This document shows, one piece after another, positions 36,600 to 53,200 of a stretch of 64,000 nt of DNA. Below the pieces are notes generated by a model. It did no database searches and was not told where the DNA came from. It saw only the letters and a program-made list of their open reading frames with translations. Each line of letters starts with the position of its first letter. The stretch's first letter is position 1. The position numbers were made by a program, and so were the translations under genes. The stretch is from Bugula neritina (lineage: Eukaryota > Bryozoa > Gymnolaemata > Cheilostomatida > Bugulidae), in contig OZ037772.1 in the NCBI GenBank assembly GCA_964035545.1, forward strand, positions 13,050,818-13,114,817, read 5' to 3'.

Positions 36600-39500
36600 T
36601 TATTTATATGATATTACTGTACATATTATATTACTATATTATATATGTTACTATATACTAGATATTACTGTACATATTATATTACTATATTATATATGTT
36701 ACTATATACTAGATATTACTGTACATATTATATTACTATATTATATATGTTACTATATACTAGATATTACTGTACATATTATATTACTATATTATATATG
36801 TTACTTTATACTAGATATTACTGTACATATTATATTACTATATTATATATGCTACTATATACTAGATATTACTGTACATATTATATTACTATATTATATA
36901 TGTTACTATATACTAGATATTACTGTACATATATTACTATATTATATATGTTACTATATACTAGATATTACTGTACATATTATATTACTATATTATATAT
37001 GTTACTATATACTAGATATTACTGTACATACTATATTACTATATTATATATGTTACTATATACTAGATATTACTGTACATATATTACTATATTATATATG
37101 TTACTATATACTAGATATTACTGTAGATATTATATTACTATATTATATATGTTACTATATACTAGATATTACTGTACATATTATATTACTATATTATATA
37201 TGTTACTATATACTAGATATTACTGTACATATTATATTACTATATTATATATGTTATTATATACTAGATAATACTGTACATATTATATTACTATATTATA
37301 TATGTTACTATATACTAGATATTACTGTACATATTATATTACTATATTATATATGTTACTATATACTAGATATTATTGTACATATTATATTACTATATTA
37401 TATATGTTACTATATACTAGATATTACTGTACATATTATATTACTATATTATATATGTTACTATATACTAGATATTACTGTACATATTATATTACTATAT
37501 TATATATGTTACTATATACTAGATATTACTGTACATATTATATTACTATATTATATATGTTACTATATACTAGATATTATTGTACATATTATATTACTAT
37601 ATTATATATGTTACTATATACTAGATATTACTGTACATATTATATTACTATATTATATATGTTACTATATACTAGATATTACTGTACATATTATATTACT
37701 ATATTATATATGCTACTATATACTAGATATTACTGTACATATTATATTACTATATTATATATGTTACTATATACTAGATATTACTGTACATATTATATTA
37801 CTATACTATATATGTTACTATATACTAGATATTACTGTACATATTATATTACTATATTATATATGTTATTATATACTAGATATTACTGTACATATTATAT
37901 TACTATATTATATATGTTACTATATACTAGATATTACTGTACATCTTATATTACTATATTATATATGTTACTATATACTAGATATTACTGTACATATTAT
38001 ATTACTATATTATATATGTTACTATATACTAGATATTACTGTACATATTATATTACTATATTATATATGTTACTATATACTAGATATTACTGTACATATT
38101 ATATTACTATATTATATATGTTACTTTATACTAGATATTACTGTACATATTATATTACTATACTATATATGTTACTATATACTAGATATTACTGTACATA
38201 TTATATTACTATATTATATATGTTACTATATACTAGATATTACTGTACATATTATATTACTATATTATATATGCTACTATATACTAGATATTACTGTACA
38301 TATTATATTACTATATTATATATGTTACTATATACTAGATATTACTGTACATATTATATTACTATATTATATATGTTACTATATACTAGATATTACTGTA
38401 CATATTATATTACTATATTATATATGTTACTATATACTAGATATTACTGTACATATTATATTACTATATTATATATGTTACTATATACTAGATATTATTG
38501 TACATATTATATTACTATATTATATATGTTACTATATACTAGATATTACTGTACATATTTTATTACTATATTATATATGTTACTATATACTAGATATTAC
38601 TGTACATATTATATTACTATATTATATATGTTACTATATACTAGATATTACTGTACATATTATATTACTATATTATATATGTTACTATATACTAGATATT
38701 ACTGTACATATTATATTACTATATTATATATGTTACTATATACTAGATATTACTGTACATATTTTATTACTATATTATATATGTTACTATATACTAGATA
38801 TTACTGTACATATTATATTACTATATTATATATGTTACTATATACTAGATATTACTGTACATATTATATTACTATATTATATATGTTACTATATACTAGA
38901 TATTACTGTACATATTATATTACTATACTATATATGTTACTATATACTAGATATTACTGTACATATTATATTACTATACTATATATGTTACTATATACTA
39001 GATAATACTGTACATATATTACTATATTATATATGTTACTATATACTAGATATTACTGTACATATTATATTACTATACTATATATGTTACTATATACTAG
39101 ATATTACTGTACATATTATATTACTATATTATATATGTTACTATATACTAGATATTACTGTACATATTATATTACTATAATATATATGTTACTTTATACT
39201 AGATATTACTGTACATATTATATTACTATATTATATATGTTACTATATACTAGATATTACTGTACATATTATATTACTATATTATATATGTTACTATATA
39301 CTAGATATTACTGTACATATTATATTACTATACTATATATGTTACTATATACTAGATATTACTGTACATATTATATTACTATACTATATATGTTACTATA
39401 TACTAGATAATACTGTACATATATTACTATATTATATATGTTACTATATACTAGATATTACTGTACATATTATATTACTATACTATATATGTTACTATAT

Positions 39501-42500
39501 ACTAGATATTACTGTACATATTATATTACTATATTATATATGTTACTATATACTAGATTTTACTGTACATATTATATTACTATATTATATATGTTACTTT
39601 ATACTAGATATTACTGTACATATTATATTACTATATTATATATGTTACTATATACTAGATATTACTGTACATATTATATTACTATATTATATATGTTACT
39701 ATATACTAGATATTACTGTACATATTATATTACTATATTATATATGTTACTATATACTAGATATTACTGTACATATTATATTACTATATTATATATGTTA
39801 CTATATACTAGATATTACTGTACATATTATATTACTATATTATATATGTTACTATATACTAGATATTACTGTACATATTATATTACTATATTATATATGT
39901 TATTATATACTAGATATTACTGTACATATTATATTACTATATTATATATGTTACTATATACTAGATATTACTGTACATATTATATTACTATATTATATAT
40001 GTTACTATATACTAGATAATACTGTACATATATTACTATATTATATATGTTACTATATACTAGATATTACTGTACATATTATATTACTATATTATATATG
40101 TTACTATATACTAGATATTACTGTACATATTATGTTACTATATTATATATGTTACTATATACTAGATATTACTGTACATATATTACTATATTATATATGT
40201 TACTATATACTAGATATTACTGTACATATTATATTACTATATTATATATGTTACTATATACTAGATATTACTGTACATATTATATTACTATATTATATAT
40301 GTTACTATATACTAGATATTACTGTACATATTATATTACTATATTATATATGTTACTATATACTAGATATTACTGTACATATTATATTACTATATTATAT
40401 ATGTTACTATATACTAGATATTATTGTACATATTATATTACTATATTATATATGTTACTATATACTAGATATTACTGTACATCTTATATTACTATATTAT
40501 ATATGTTACTATATACTAGATATTACTGTACATATTATATTACTATATTATATATGTTACTATATACTAGATATTACTGTACATATTATATTACTATATT
40601 ATATATGTTACTTTATACTAGATATTACTGTACATATTATATTACTATATTATATATGTTACTATATACTAGATATTACTGTACATATTATATTACTATA
40701 CTATATATGTTACTATATACTAGATATTACTGTACATATTATATTACTATATTATATATGTTACTTTATACTAGATATTACTGTACATATTATATTACTA
40801 TATTATATATGTTACTATATACTAGATATTACTGTACATATTATATTACTATATTATATATGTTACTATATACTAGATATTACTGTACATATTATATTAC
40901 TATATTATATATGTTACTATATACTAGATATTACTGTACATATTATATTACTATACTATATATGTTACTATATACTAGATAATACTGTACATATTATATT
41001 ACTATATTATATATGTTACTATATACTAGATATTACTGTACATATTATATTACTATATAATATATGTTACTATATACTAGATATTACTGTACATATTATA
41101 TTACTATATTATATATGTTACTATATACTAGATATTACTGTACATATTATATTACTATATTATATATGTTACTATATACTAGATATTACTGTACATATAT
41201 TACTATATTATATATGTTACTATATACTAGATATTACTGTACATATTATATTACTATATTATATATGTTACTATATACTAGATATTACTGTACATATATT
41301 ACTATATTATATATGTTACTATATACTAGATATTACTGTACATATTATATTACTATATTATATATGTTACTATATACTAGATATTACTGTACATATTATA
41401 TTACTATATTATATATGTTACTATATACTAGATATTACTGTACATATATTACTATATTATATATGTTACTATATACTAGATATTACTGTACATATTATAT
41501 TACTATATTATATATGTTACTATATACTAGATATTATTGTACATATTATATTACTATATTATATATGTTACTATATACTAGATATTACTGTACATATTAT
41601 ATTACTATATTATATATGTTACTATATACTAGATATTACTGTACATATTATATTACTATATTATATATGTTACTATATACTAGATATTACTGTACATATA
41701 TTACTATATTATATATGTTACTATATACTAGATATAACTGTACATATTATATTACTATATTATATATGTTACTATATACTAGATATTACTGTACATATTA
41801 TATTACTATATTATATATGTTACTATATACTAGATATTACTGTACATATATTACTATATTATATATGTTACTATATACTAGATATTACTGTACATATTAT
41901 ATTACTATATTATATATGTTACTATATACTAGATATTACTGTACATATTATATTACTATATTATATATGCTACTATATAATAGATAATACTGTACATATT
42001 ATATTACTATATTATATATGTTATTATATACTAGATATTACTGTACATATTATATTACTATATTATATATGTTACTATATACTAGATATTACTGTACATA
42101 TTATATTACTATATTATATATGCTACTATATAATAGATAATACTGTACATATTATATTACTATATTATATATGTTATTATATACTAGATATTACTGTACA
42201 TATTATATTACTATATTATATATGTTACTATATACTAGATATTACTCTACATATTATATTACTATATTATATATGTTACTATATACTAGATATTACTGTA
42301 CATATATTACTATATTATATATGTTACTTTATACTAGATATTACTGTACATACTATATTACTATATTATATATGTTACTATATACTAGATATTACTGTAC
42401 ATATTATATTACTATATTATATATGTTACTATATACTAGATATTACTGTACATATATTACTATATTATATATGTTACTATATACTAGATATTACTGTACA

Positions 42501-45500
42501 TATATTACTATATTATATATGTTACTTTATACTAGATATTACTGTACATATTATATTACTATATTATATATGTTACTATATACTAGATATTACTGTACAT
42601 ATATTACTATATTATATATGCTACTATATACTAGATATTATTGTACATACTATATTACTATATTATATATGTTACTATATACTAGATATTACTGTACATA
42701 TTATATTACTATATTATATATGTTACTTTATACTAGATATTACTGTACATATTATATTACTATATTATATATGTTACTATATACTAGATATTACTGTACA
42801 TATTATATTACTATATTATATATGTTACTTTATACTAGATATTACTGTACATATTATATTACTATATTATATATGTTACTATATACTAGATATTACTGTA
42901 CATATATTACTATATTATATATGTTACTATATACTAGATATTACTGTACATATTATATTACTATACTATATATGTTACTATATACTAGATATTACTGTAC
43001 ATATTATATTACTATATTATATATGTTACTATATACTAGATATTACTGTACATATTATATTACTATATTATATATGTTACTATATACTAGATATTACTGT
43101 ACATATTATATTACTATATTATATATGTTACTATATACTAGATATTACTGTACATATTATATTACTATATTATATATGTTACTATATACTAGATATTACT
43201 GTACATATATTACTATATTATATATGTTACTATATACTAGATATTACTGTACATATTATATTACTATATTATATATGTTACTATATACTAGATATTACTG
43301 TACATATATTACTATATTATATATGTTACTATATACTAGATATTACTGTACATATTATATTACTATATTATATATGTTATTATATACTAGGTAATACTGT
43401 ACATATTATATTACTATATTATATATGTTACTATATACTAGATATTACTGTACATATTATATTACTATATTATATATGTTACTATATACTAGATATTACT
43501 GTACATATTATATTACTATATTATATATGTTACTATATACTAGATATTACTGTACATATTATATTACTATATTATATATGTTACTATATACTAGATATTA
43601 CTGTACATATTATATTACTATATTATATATGTTACTATATACTAGATATTACTGTACATATTATATTACTATATTATATATGTTATTATATACTAGATAA
43701 TACTGTACATACTATATTACTATATTATATATGTTACTATATACTAGATATTACTGTACATATTATGTTACTATATTATATATGTTACTATATACTAGAT
43801 ATTACTGTACATATTATATTACTATATTATATATGTTACTATATACTAGATATTACTGTACATATTATATTACTATACTATATATGTTACTATATACTAG
43901 ATATTATTGTACATATATTACTATATTATATATGTTACTATATACTAGATATTACTGTACATATTATATTACTATATTATATATGTTACTATATACTAGA
44001 TATTACTGTACATATATTACTATATTATATATGTTACTATATACTAGATATTACTGTACATATTATATTACTATATTATATATGTTACTATATACTAGAT
44101 ATTACTGTACATATTATATTACTATACTATATATGTTACTATATACTAGATATTACTGTACATATTATATTACTATATTATATATGTTACTATATACTAG
44201 ATATTACTGTACATATTATATTACTATATTATATATGTTACTATATACTAGATATTACTGTACATATTATATTACTATATTATATATGTTACTATATACT
44301 AGATATTACTGTACATATTATATTACTATATTATATATGTTACTATATACTAGATATTACTGTACATATTATATTACTATATTATATATGTTACTATATA
44401 CTAGATATTACTGTACATATTATATTACTATATTATATATGTTACTATATACTAGATATTACTGTACATATTATATTACTATATTATATATGCTACTATA
44501 TACTAGATATTACTGTACATATTATATTACTATACTATATATGTTACTATATACTAGATATTACTGTACATATTATATTACTATATTATATATGTTACTA
44601 TATACTAGATATTACTGTACATATTATATTACTATATTATATATGTTACTATATACTAGATATTACTGTACATATTATATTACTATACTATATATGTTAC
44701 TATATACTAGATATTACTGTACATATTATATTACTATATTATATATGTTACTATATACTAGATATTACTGTACATATTATATTACTATATTATATATGTT
44801 ACTATATACTAGATATTACTGTACATATTATATTACTATATTATATATGTTACTATATACTAGATATTACTGTACATATTATATTACTATATTATATATG
44901 TTACTATATACTAGATATTACTGTACATATATTACTATATTATATATGTTACTATATACTAGATATTACTGTACATATATTACTATATTATATATGTTAC
45001 TATATACTAGATATTACTGTACATATTATATTACTATACTATATATGTTACTATATACTAGATAATACTGTACATATATTACTATATTATATATGTTACT
45101 ATATACTAGATATTACTGTACATATTATATTACTATACTATATATGTTACTATATACTAGATATTACTGTACATATTATATTACTATATTATATATGTTA
45201 CTATATACTAGATATTACTGTACATATATTACTATATTATATATGTTACTATATACTAGATATTACTGTACATATTATATTACTATATTATATATGTTAC
45301 TTTATACTAGATATTACTGTACATATTATATTACTATATTATATATGTTACTATATACTAGATATTACTGTACATATATTACTATATTATATATGTTACT
45401 ATATACTAGATATTACTGTACATATATTACTATATTATATATGTTACTATATACTAGATATTACTGTACATATTATATTACTATACTATATATGTTACTA

Positions 45501-47290
45501 TATACTAGATAATACTGTACATATATTACTATATTATATATGTTACTATATACTAGATATTATTGTACATATTATATTACTATATTATATATGTTACTAT
45601 ATACTAGATATTACTGTACATATATTACTATATTATATATGTTACTATATACTAGATAATACTGTACATATTATATTACTATATTATATATGCTACTTTA
45701 TACTAGATATTATTGTACATATTATATTACTATATTATATATGTTACTATATACTAGATATTACTGTACATATTATATTACTATATTATATATGTTACTA
45801 TATACTAGATATTACTGTACATATTATATTACTATATTATATATGTTACTATATACTAGATATTACTGTACATATATTACTATATTATATATGTTACTAT
45901 ATACTAGATATTACTGTACATATATTACTATATTATATATGTTACTATATACTAGATATTACTGTACATATTATATTACTATATTATATATGTTACTATA
46001 TACTAGATATTACTGTACATATTATATTACTATATTATATATGCTACTATATACTAGATATTACTGTACATATATTACTATATTATATATGTTACTATAT
46101 ACTAGATATTACTGTACATATTATATTACTATATTATATATGTTACTATATACTAGATATTACTGTACATATTATATTACTATATTATATATGTTATTAT
46201 ATACTAGATATTACTCTACATATTATATTACTATATTATATATGTTACTATATACTAGATATAACTGTACATATTATATTACTATATTATATATGTTACT
46301 ATATACTAGATAATACTGTACATATTATATTACTATATTATATATGCTACTATATACTAGATATTACTGTACATATTATATTACTATATTATATATGTTA
46401 CTTTATACTAGATATTACTGTACATATTATATTACTATACTATATATGTTACTATATACTAGATATTACTGTACATATTATATTACTATATTATATATGT
46501 TACTATATACTAGATATTACTGTACATATTATATTACTATATTATATATGTTACTATATACTAGATATTACTGTACATATTATATTACTATATTATATAT
46601 GTTACTATATACTAGATATTACTGTACATATTATATTACTATATTATATATGCTACTATATACTAGATATTACTGTACATATATTACTATATTATATATG
46701 TTACTATATACTAGATATTACTGTACATATTATATTACTATATTATATATGTTACTATATACTAGATATTACTGTACATATTATATTACTATATTATATA
46801 TGTTATTATATACTAGATATTACTCTACATATTATATTACTATATTATATATGTTACTATATACTAGATATAACTGTACATATTATATTACTATATTATA
46901 TATGTTACTATATACTAGATAATACTGTACATATTATATTACTATATTATATATGTTACTATATACTAGATATTACTGTACATATTATATTACTATATTA
47001 TATATGTTACTATATACTAGATATTACTGTACATATTATATTACTATATTATATATGTTACTATATACTAGATATTACTGTACATATTATATTACTATAT
47101 TATATATGTTACTATATACTAGATATTACTGTACATATTATATTACTATATTATATATGTTACTATATACTAGATAATACTGTACATATTATATTACTAT
47201 ATTATATATGTTACTATATACTAGATATTACTGTACATATATTACTATATTATATATGTTACTTTATACTAGATATTACTGTACATACCA
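36600..47290. repeat. 51-bp satellite array, ~10.7 kb, about 210 copies
   Basis: The unit is 'atgttactatatactagata' + 'ttactgtacatattatatta' + 'ctatattatat'. A 48-bp version lacks one TAT (tacatatattac). Because both lengths are multiples of three, reading frames stay open for kilobases, including one of more than 7 kb (40132-47307), but there is no codon-like constraint. Variants recur at offsets of 153, 405 and 609 bp. The array is intergenic, between GTPase B and the 3' end of the left CAP gene. Confidence 0.98.
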
Positions 47291-50200
47291 TTTGCGAGAG
47301 AATCTAAAACAAAAGAAAATCAGCTAAAGTTAATTTGATGCTACAAATGCATATGTATAGTACAATGCATATTTGTACCTGTTATTATTACTATTACACG
47401 CCTACAGGGACATATAGTATAATATTACACACACTTACAGAGGCATATAATATAATATTACACACACTTACAGAGACATATAATATAATATTACACTCAT
47501 AGGGACATATAATATAATATTACACACACTTACAGGGACATATATTATAATATTACACACACTTACAGGGACATATATTACAATATTACACACACTTACA
47601 AGGACATATAGTATAATATTACACACACTTACAGAGACATATAGTATAATATTACACGCTTACAGGGACATATAATATAATATTACACACACTTACAGGG
47701 ACATATAGTATAATATTACACACACTTACAGGGACATATAGTATAATATTACACACACTTACAGGGACATATATTATAATATTACACACACTTACAGGGA
47801 CATATAATATAATATTACACACACTTACAGGGACATATAGTATAATATTACACACACTTACAGAGACATATAGTATAATATTACACACACTTACAGGGAC
47901 ATATAGTATAATATTACACCTACAGGGACATATAGTATAATATTACACACACTTACAGGGACATATATTGCAGACTTTGGGACACTGTTCTACTACATCG
48001 GAATGGCTTAAACAGAGATGAGAGTAGGAATTACACCTAGCAAATTCTTCAACATTGCTACAGTTTACTACAACACAACGACATACGTACTGTCATTCTG
48101 CAGTTTATAATAATAGAGTATAATCTACAGAATACTACAACACAATGTTATACAGCAGTCAATAGAGTATAATCTACAGAATACTACAACACAACGTTTT
48201 ACAGCAGTCAATAGAGTATAATCTACAGAATACTCACATCCACAGTCGTACTTAGAGAGGTACCACTTCTTGGTGCAGCAGCACCTGCAGGATGACAACT
48301 CCAAAACTCCACCATTTCTACACACTTTACCTCCACAGTCTAAAGAGTAACATATGATATGACAGTATACTATACAGTATAAAGAGTGACATATGATATG
48401 ACAGTATACTATACAGTCTAAAGAGTAACATATGATATGACAGTATACTATACAGTATAAAGAGTGACATATGATATGACAGTATACTATACAGTATAAA
48501 GAGTAACATATGATATGACAGTATACTATACAGTATAAAGAGTAACATATGATATGACAGTATACTATACAGTATAAAGAGTAACATATGATATGACAGT
48601 ATACTATACAGTATAAAGAGTAACATATGATATGACAGTATACTATACAGTATAAAGAGTAACATATGATATGACAGTATACAAGACAGACAATCTGATT
48701 GGACAAATGACAGGATATAAGAGACGCAATCTGATTGGACGAATATATCGCCGACTGACTCACCACACAACTCGTCTGCCGAGCATTTCCCTGGACAGTA
48801 CTCACATCTGGGACCACGATCAAATGCCATCAACCAGTCTTCATTCTCCAACCTCCTACAAACGAGCGCAGTCCACTGATATAGTGTTGTGGTAAATTAC
48901 AAGTTTCTATTCAAATACAGAGTGTGTTGTGGGGACACCCACAATCAGTGGAGAATGCCTTTCTGAGAACTCAGGCTAATTTGAAATTAGGCTAACCAAC
49001 TCAATAAAGAGATGCACCAGACAAAGGTCACGTTAAACCTTGGAACTTGAAATATCTAAAATTAGTATTGTCTGTCGTACGTGTTTCTGTTTTTGCTGTA
49101 GTGCTGTGAGTGAATATGGTATCTAACTGAATATAGTTAGATAAACTGTGAGTTGGTGTATTATTTAGATAAACTGTGAGTTGGTGTATTATTTAGATAA
49201 ACTGTAAGTTGGTCTATTATTTAGATAAACTGTAAGTTGGTGCGTTATTTCAATAAACTGTAAGAATTGGTGTATCATTTAGACTGACCGGTGAGCGTAG
49301 TTGCAGACGTAGAAGTTTTGCCCCTCCAAGTTGCTACAGGAAGAGTAACCACAGCCTATCTTTGCTGAAGTTGCCCAAATCATCTAGATGGTGTACAATA
49401 ACAGTATATAGTGTAGTGTAAGTTAATATAATGAGTATATAGAGTAGTGTAAGTTAATATAATGAGTATACAGTGTAGTGTAAGTTAATATAATGAGTAT
49501 ATAGAGTAGTGTAAGTTAATATAATGAGTATATAGAGTAGTGTAAGTTAATATAATGAGTATATAGAGTAGTGTAAGTTAATATAATGAGTATATAGTGT
49601 AGTGTAAGTTAATATAATGAGTATGTAGTGTAGTGTAAGTTAATATAATGAGTATATAGAGTAGTGTAAGTTAATATAATGAGTATAATATAGTGTAGTG
49701 TAAGTTAATATAATGAGTATATAGAGTAGTGTAAGTTAATATAATGAGTATATAGAGTAGTGTAAGTTAATATAATGAGTATATAGTGTAGTGTAAGTTA
49801 ATATAATGAGTATATAGAGTAGTGTAAGTTAATATAATGAGTATATAGTGTAGTGTAAGTTAATATAATGAGTATATAGAGTAGTGTAAGTTAATATAAT
49901 GAGTATACAGTGTAGTGTAAGTTAATATAATGAGTATATAGAGTAGTGTAAGTTAATATAATGAGTATATAGAGTAGTGTAAGTTAATATAATGAGTATA
50001 CAGTGTAGTGTAAGTTAATATAATGAGTATATAGAGTAGTGTAAGTTAATATAATGAGTATATAGTGTAGTGTAAGTTAATATAATGAGTATATAGAGTA
50101 GTGTAAGTTAATATAATGAGTATAATATAGTGTAGTGTAAGTTAATATAATGAGTATATAGAGTAGTGTAAGTTAATATAATGAGTATATAGTGTAGTGT

Positions 50201-53200
50201 AAGTTAATATAATGAGTATATAGAGTAGTGTAAGTTAATATAATGAGTATATAGTGTAGTGTAAGTTAATATAATGAGTATATAGAGTAGTGTAAGTTAA
50301 TATAATGAGTATATAGTGTAGTGTAAGTTAATATAATGAGTATATAGAGTAGTGTAAGTTAATATAATGAGTATATAGAGTAGTGTAAGTTAATATAATG
50401 AGTATATAGTGTAGTGTAAGTTAATATAATGAGTATATAGAGTAGTGTAAGTTAATATAATGAGTATATAGAGTAGTGTAAGTTAATATAATGAGTATAT
50501 AGTGTAGTGTAAGTTAATATAATGAGTATATAGTGTAGTGTAAGTTAATATAATGAGTATATAGAGTAGTGTAAGTTAATATAATGAGTATATAGTGTAG
50601 TGTAAGTTAATATAATGAGTATATAGTGTAGTGTAAGTTAATATAATGAGTATATAGTGTAGTGTAAGTTAATATAATGAGTATATAGTGTAGTGTAAAT
50701 TAGTATAATGAGTATATAGAGTAGTGTAAGTTAAGAATACCTGGATGTAATTCTGGATTTCACTGAGTTGGTTATCCATCCCGATAGAGTAACGTCTTTT
50801 CTCCCTCAGCCAGCTGTCGAGAGCGTCATCCCAGGAGGCCCCGCCCAATTCAATGTTCTGGCCAAGGTCATACTTCCCCGGAATTCGTCGAATCGAATCT
50901 CGCCGATACTGGCAGTTGTCTGCCCACCGCTGAGCTACAGCCGCAATCTCATCGTCCCAGACCTGAGGTGAGAATTATCTGATTAACTGAATCCTACCAT
51001 ATCATAACGTGACATACCATGTGACATATCATGTCATCACGTGACATATCATGTCATCACGTGACATACCATGTCATCATGTGACATACCATGTCATCAT
51101 GTGACATACCATGTCACATGATGACATACCATGTGACATATCATGTGACATACCGTGTCATCACGTGACATATCATGTCATCACGTGACATACCATGTCA
51201 TCATGTGACATACCATGTCATCATGTGACATACCATGTCACACGATGACATACCATGTCATCACGTGACATACCATATCATCATGTGACATACCATGTCA
51301 TCATGTGACATACCATGTCATCATGTGACATACCATGTCATCACGTGACATACTGTGTCATCATGTGACATACCGTGTCATCACGTGACATACCACGTGA
51401 CATACTGTGTCATCATGTGACATACCACGTGACATACCATATCATCACGTGACATACCATATCATCATGTGACATACCATGTCATCATGTGACATACCAT
51501 GTCATCATGTGACATACCATATCATCATGTGACATACCATGTCATCATGTGACATACCATGTCATCATGTGACATACCATGTCATCATGTGACATACCAT
51601 GTCATCACGTGACATACTGTGTCATTATGTGACATACCATGTCATCACGTGACATACCACGTGACATACTGTGTCATCATGTGACATACCACGTGACATA
51701 CCATATCATCACGTGACATACCGTGTCATAGCCTAGAGACAGTAAAGTATGTAGTTTGCTTGGTCTAATTATCCACATTCTAAAGTTACAACAAATAATA
51801 TTAATTCTAGAGTTTGGACAATATCTAATATTATATTATTTATTATATTATGTTATTAAGTTATAATATTATATTATGTACTATAATATATTTTTATATT
51901 ATGTTATCATATTACACTATTATATTATATATTATTATGTATTACCATCTTCTGCATATTCCGAGCATTGACAAGAGATCTGATACTATTGTGTCTTTCT
52001 ACAATAGTCTGCTGGTCTGTGACAGACACGCCTACAAATTATCAGCCAATCAAATTATACGATACATGAAGTTTACGGAAGGAGATATATACTCGCGCCA
52101 ATCATTCTATTCGATGTAGCAGTTCATTCTATTCAATATAGTAGATAACTCTATGTAATATAGTAGTTAATTCTATGTAATATAGTAGTTAATTCTATGT
52201 AATATAGCAGTTAATTCTATGTAATATAGCAGTTAATTCTATGTAATATAGCAGTTAATTCTATGTAATATAGTAGTTAATTCTATGTAATATAGCAGTT
52301 AATTCTATGTAATATAGCAGTTAATTCTATGTAATATAGCAGTTAATTCTATGTAATATAGCAGTTAATTCTATGTAATATAGCAGTTAATTCTATGTAA
52401 TATAGCAGTTAATTCTATGTAATATAGCCGTTAATTCTATGTAATATAGTAGTTAATTCTATGTAATATAGCAGTTAATTCTATGTAATATAGCAGTTAA
52501 TTCTATGTAATATAGCAGTTAATTCTATGTAATATAGCAGTTAATTCTATGTAATATAGCAGTTAATTCTATGTAATATAGCAGTTAATTCTATGTAATA
52601 TAGCAGTTAATTCTATGTAATATAGCAGTTAATTCTATGTAATATAGCAGTTAATTCTATGTAATATAGCAGTTAATTCTATGTAATATAGCAGTTAATT
52701 CTATGTAATATAGCAGTTAATTCTATGTAATAGAGCAGTTAATTCTATGTAATATAGCAGTTAATTCTATGTAATATAGCAGTTAATTCTATGTAATATA
52801 GCAGTTAATTCTATGTAATATAGTAGTTAATTCTATGTAATATAGCAGTTAATTCTATGTAATATAGCAGTTAATTCTATGTAATATAGTAGTTAATTCT
52901 ATGTAATATAGCAGTTAATTCTATGTAATATAATAGTTCATTATATTCAATACAGAAGTTCATTTTATGTAATATACAAAGTTAGGAACTACAATCTCCA
53001 CAGCAGTGATCAAAATAAATAAATATACAAGGTGATGGTTGACATGGAAACGCTGCTATTCAGGTGAAAGCAGGTTGTACCTGATTGGTTGGCATAGGTA
53101 GACTTGGGCAGACAGGCTGTATGGTTCTCGTTGTAGTAGAAGTAGTTGGTGGTTATGCAGTCAGAGGGCTTTACGCCTTTACATGTCTACAAGCAGATGT

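Noticed and set aside
36645-47177. Series of open frames encoding a 17-residue MLLYTRYYCTYYITILY repeat
   Set aside because: Same satellite in another frame; interrupted only where variants create TAA. No independent coding evidence.
40132-47307. Open reading frame of 2,391 codons on the plus strand
   Set aside because: It is a read-through of 51/48-bp satellite units; the peptide is a monotonous Tyr/Ile/Leu repeat, there is no start context or splice structure, and the sister frames are open for long stretches too.
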